Shown piece by piece: positions 45,953 through 48,005 of a stretch of DNA of 48,005 bases. The DNA lies in contig PAYS01000013.1 in assembly GCA_002715265.1 (NCBI GenBank), forward strand, positions 4,316 through 52,320. The letters run 5' to 3'. Source of the stretch: Candidatus Pelagibacterales bacterium (GTDB lineage: Bacteria; Pseudomonadota; Alphaproteobacteria; TMED109). Position 1 is the stretch's first letter, and the number at the start of each line of letters is the position of its first letter. The translations under genes were made by a program, and so were the position numbers. The notes under the pieces were generated by a model. The model saw only the letters and a list, made by a program, of their open reading frames with translations, was not told the origin of the DNA and made no database searches.

Positions 45953-46825
45953 ATGACAGAATTAACTAAAGATCAAATAGATAAATATAATAAAGATGGT
46001 TATATAATAATTAAAGATGTTGTAGATAAAAAATTGCTAGAGAAAGTAAAAAATTCAAGCCAAAATATTGAAGAAGAAGCGCGATTTATAAAAAAATCCA
46101 ATGAGAGATATGATTTAGGGGCTAACCATACAAAAAAATATCCCAGTGTTAGAAGAATTAAACAACCTCAAAATTTTGATCAAGCATTTAAGGAACTTCT
46201 TTATTATCCAAGCATAATTAAAAAGGTAAGCTCATTAATTGGTAAAAATTTTAGATTACATAATGGAAAATTAAATTTAAAATCTCCTTCAGCTGGAGAT
46301 TTAGTTGACTGGCATCAAGATTGGGCATTTTATCCACATACAAATGATGATGTGCTTGCAGTAGGTATAATGTTGGATGACATGACATCTGAAAATGGCT
46401 CTGTTTTATTTGTGCCTGAGTCTCATAAAGGAGAAATATATAATCATCATCATCAAGGTTGTTTTTCTGGAGCAATAGATGTGGTTAATAATAAAATTGA
46501 TGTAAGCAAAGCTATAGAAGTTACTGGTAAGGCAGGAACTATAACAATTCATCATGCAAGATTATTGCATGCATCTAACCCAAATAATTCTAATAAAAAT
46601 AGAAGATTTTTATTATGGGAATTTGCAGCTAATGATGCTTGGCCTTTAATGGGAATATCAAATTATGAGGAATTTAATAAAAAAATTATATCTGGTGATA
46701 TAATTAATAAGCCTAGATTAACTAATGTTCCAGTTATAATGCCTTTACCTGCTGCTAAAAATCAAGGGTCTATTTTTGAAAATCAAAAAATTGTAACGAA
46801 AAATAAAATTAAGTTAGATGTATAA
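45953..46825 (+). CDS. Phytanoyl-CoA dioxygenase (PhyH)-family oxygenase
   Basis: Fe(II)/2-oxoglutarate-dependent dioxygenase of the PhyH family, 290 residues. The metal ligands are the HxD of WHQDWAFYPHTND (about 121 and 123) and a distal His in the TITIHHARLLHAS segment (about 199-205), with the 2-oxoglutarate Arg in NRRFLLWEF. The N-terminal EQIxxYxxDGYIIIKDVV-like start is typical. The ATG at 45953 has GGGAG upstream; the frame opens five codons earlier at a GTG that overlaps the GMC stop. Hydroxylated substrate unknown. A hairpin terminator follows, so the run ends here. Confidence 0.86.
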   Translation: MTELTKDQIDKYNKDGYIIIKDVVDKKLLEKVKNSSQNIEEEARFIKKSNERYDLGANHTKKYPSVRRIKQPQNFDQAFKELLYYPSIIKKVSSLIGKNFRLHNGKLNLKSPSAGDLVDWHQDWAFYPHTNDDVLAVGIMLDDMTSENGSVLFVPESHKGEIYNHHHQGCFSGAIDVVNNKIDVSKAIEVTGKAGTITIHHARLLHASNPNNSNKNRRFLLWEFAANDAWPLMGISNYEEFNKKIISGDIINKPRLTNVPVIMPLPAAKNQGSIFENQKIVTKNKIKLDV

Positions 46826-46830
46826 AATTA

Positions 46831-46861
46831 TAATTTATATGTAAAAATTACATATAAATTA
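46831..46861 (+). terminator. Hairpin terminator after PhyH gene
   Basis: Arms AATTTATATGTAA (46832-46844) and TTACATATAAATT (46848-46860) with a 3-base loop pair perfectly, plus a T-A pair outside. The sequence after it (ATTATTTTG) is only moderately T-rich, so the stem is weak and AT-based. Its place 6 bases past the stop codon, before a gene with its own strong ribosome-binding site, supports termination. Confidence 0.65.
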
Positions 46862-46926
46862 ATTATTTTGTAGCCATAAGCAAATATTAATGTAATCATA
46901 AAATAAATTATTTAGGAGAGAGAAAA

Positions 46927-48005
46927 ATGAAACAAATACTATTAGTTTTAATAATTAGTCTATATTCATTTGTATCTTGGTCCGATACGACTGATCAAAA
47001 GTGGATGAATAAGGTTGAAATTAAGAAGACAGGTGATCATTGTATCGATGATAAAAATTGCTTTAATAGATATCATCCTGCTATACCAATGATAGCTAAG
47101 GCAAATCCTGGTGACATAATAATTATACATTCAAGAGATGCATTAGATAGTCAATTTACATTGAATTCTATTGCTGACGATCTTGCTACAGTTGACTTGG
47201 GATTAGTGCATCCAATGATGGGTCCTGTTCATATTAATGGAGCCAAACGAGGAGATGCTCTAGAAGTAGAAATAGTTGACATAATTCCTGATGAGTATGG
47301 CTATACTGTTATAGCACCAGGTTTTGGTTTTTTAAGAGATCTATTTCCAGATCCGTATATAGTTAATTGGAAATTAACTAGAGTAGGAGCTGTATCTGAT
47401 GGAATGCCAGGAGTAACAGTTCCTTTCGAGGCATTTCCAGGCTCTATAGGTGTTTTACCCGGATTACCAGAAGTATCTGCATGGAAAGCTAGAGAAGCAG
47501 ATCTTGCAGCAGCTGGGGGTGTAGTTTTAGGTCCTTCTGCAGGAGGAGCTCTTCCATCAGCTGTATGTGGTGAAGGAGGTAGTCATTCTGAAGATTGTCT
47601 GAGAACTATTCCACCAAGAGAAAATGGTGGTAATATGGATGTTCAACAAATGCAAATAGGTACTAAAGTAATATTTCCATGTTTTATAGATGGATGCGGT
47701 TTATTTACAGGTGATGTGCATTATGCCCAAGGTGATGGAGAAGTTTCAGGGACTGCCATTGAGATGGGAGCTATAAATGTTTTTAGAACTAGAATTATTA
47801 AGGGTGGAGCTAAAAACATGGACATGCCTTACACAGTGGGTAACGACGAGATTAGAGACATAGAGCCTACTCGTTTTTATCAAACAGTTGGCATACCGTT
47901 GAAAGGTAAAGGTGTTAGTTTACCATATCATGCTTACTTAGGATCTGAGAAAATTACTAATTTAGATAATTTATCTGAGGACCTAACTTCTGCTGCTCGA
48001 CATGC
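46927..48005 (+). CDS. Exported acetamidase/formamidase-family protein (partial)
   Basis: The frame runs from ATG 46927, with TAGGAGAGAG upstream, to the right edge without a stop, so the 3' end is missing; 359 codons are visible. Residues 1-19 are a signal peptide (ILLVLIISLYSFVSWS), followed by FmdA/AmdA-family sequence: HSRDALDSQ, HPMMGPVHINGAKRGDALEVEI, VSAWKAREADLAAAGGVVLGPS and GTKVIFPCFIDGCGLFTGDVHYAQGDGEVSG. Family members hydrolyse formamide or short amides to ammonia and acid. Extra cysteines (Cys39/Cys45; CGEGGSHSEDC; PCFIDGC) are in keeping with a periplasmic location. Substrate may differ from formamide. Confidence 0.87.
   Translation, partial: MKQILLVLIISLYSFVSWSDTTDQKWMNKVEIKKTGDHCIDDKNCFNRYHPAIPMIAKANPGDIIIIHSRDALDSQFTLNSIADDLATVDLGLVHPMMGPVHINGAKRGDALEVEIVDIIPDEYGYTVIAPGFGFLRDLFPDPYIVNWKLTRVGAVSDGMPGVTVPFEAFPGSIGVLPGLPEVSAWKAREADLAAAGGVVLGPSAGGALPSAVCGEGGSHSEDCLRTIPPRENGGNMDVQQMQIGTKVIFPCFIDGCGLFTGDVHYAQGDGEVSGTAIEMGAINVFRTRIIKGGAKNMDMPYTVGNDEIRDIEPTRFYQTVGIPLKGKGVSLPYHAYLGSEKITNLDNLSEDLTSAARH

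Overview
The window is strongly AT-rich, densely packed DNA with no phage, insertion sequence or CRISPR signal. Gene content and order point to an alphaproteobacterium, probably a small-genome marine lineage. The evidence is the purC-purS-purQ-purL-bolA-grxD run, class II DAHP synthase, alphaproteobacterial-style ParE, a glnB-glnA pair, branched-chain acyl-CoA catabolism and a TRAP binding protein. The single RNA gene is a tRNA-His with a templated G at -1 opposite C73. This is the ordinary bacterial form, lost in the Rhizobiales/Rhodobacterales/Caulobacterales group, so the source probably lies outside that group (Rhodospirillales-like, SAR11/HIMB59-like or similar). This placement is inference, not measurement.

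Layout. 1-4.6 kb (+): end of a class II DAHP synthase, the NAD-synthesis pair pncB-nadE, trmJ and rpsD. 4.6-11.2 kb (-): a co-directional run purB, a TANGO2/NRDE protein, purC, purS, purQ, purL, bolA, grxD. 11.2-14.0 kb (+): mtnA, a FucA-type class II aldolase and a zinc-free MDR dehydrogenase. Together these look like the core of a 5'-deoxynucleoside (MTA/5'-deoxyadenosine) 'DHAP shunt'. 14.0-22.7 kb: an OmpR-type response regulator, an opposite-strand OmpA-like lipoprotein, then a tight operon of histidine kinase, TolC-like lipoprotein, very divergent membrane-fusion protein and RND pump. This self-contained envelope sensing/efflux module is the best candidate for an undescribed system here.

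22.7-24.7 kb (-): hemB-dusA. 24.8-27.9 kb (+): three valine-degradation genes (acyl-CoA dehydrogenase, 3-hydroxyisobutyryl-CoA hydrolase, 3-hydroxyisobutyrate dehydrogenase). 27.9-33.1 kb (-): a glutaryl-CoA dehydrogenase-like enzyme, a dihydroorotase-family protein with a coupled secreted unknown, and parE. 33.2-35.1 kb (-): glnB-glnA behind a near-consensus sigma-54 promoter. Both covalent-modification tyrosines (PII Tyr51, GS Tyr407) are present, which suggests classical nitrogen control.

35.3-40.9 kb: tRNA-His, whose 3' end is overlapped antisense by a hotdog thioesterase gene, then a DHA2 drug exporter, a secreted TPR protein, a D-threonine-aldolase-like enzyme, a PaaI-like thioesterase and an orphan TRAP binding lipoprotein. 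41.0-48.0 kb: a CX5R phosphatase, two glycosyltransferases and a sugar epimerase (surface polysaccharide), then a GMC oxidoreductase, a PhyH-type dioxygenase and an exported formamidase-family protein cut by the right edge. No gene-free stretch exceeds 300 bases; the longest, 35047-35276, carries the glnB and tRNA promoters.
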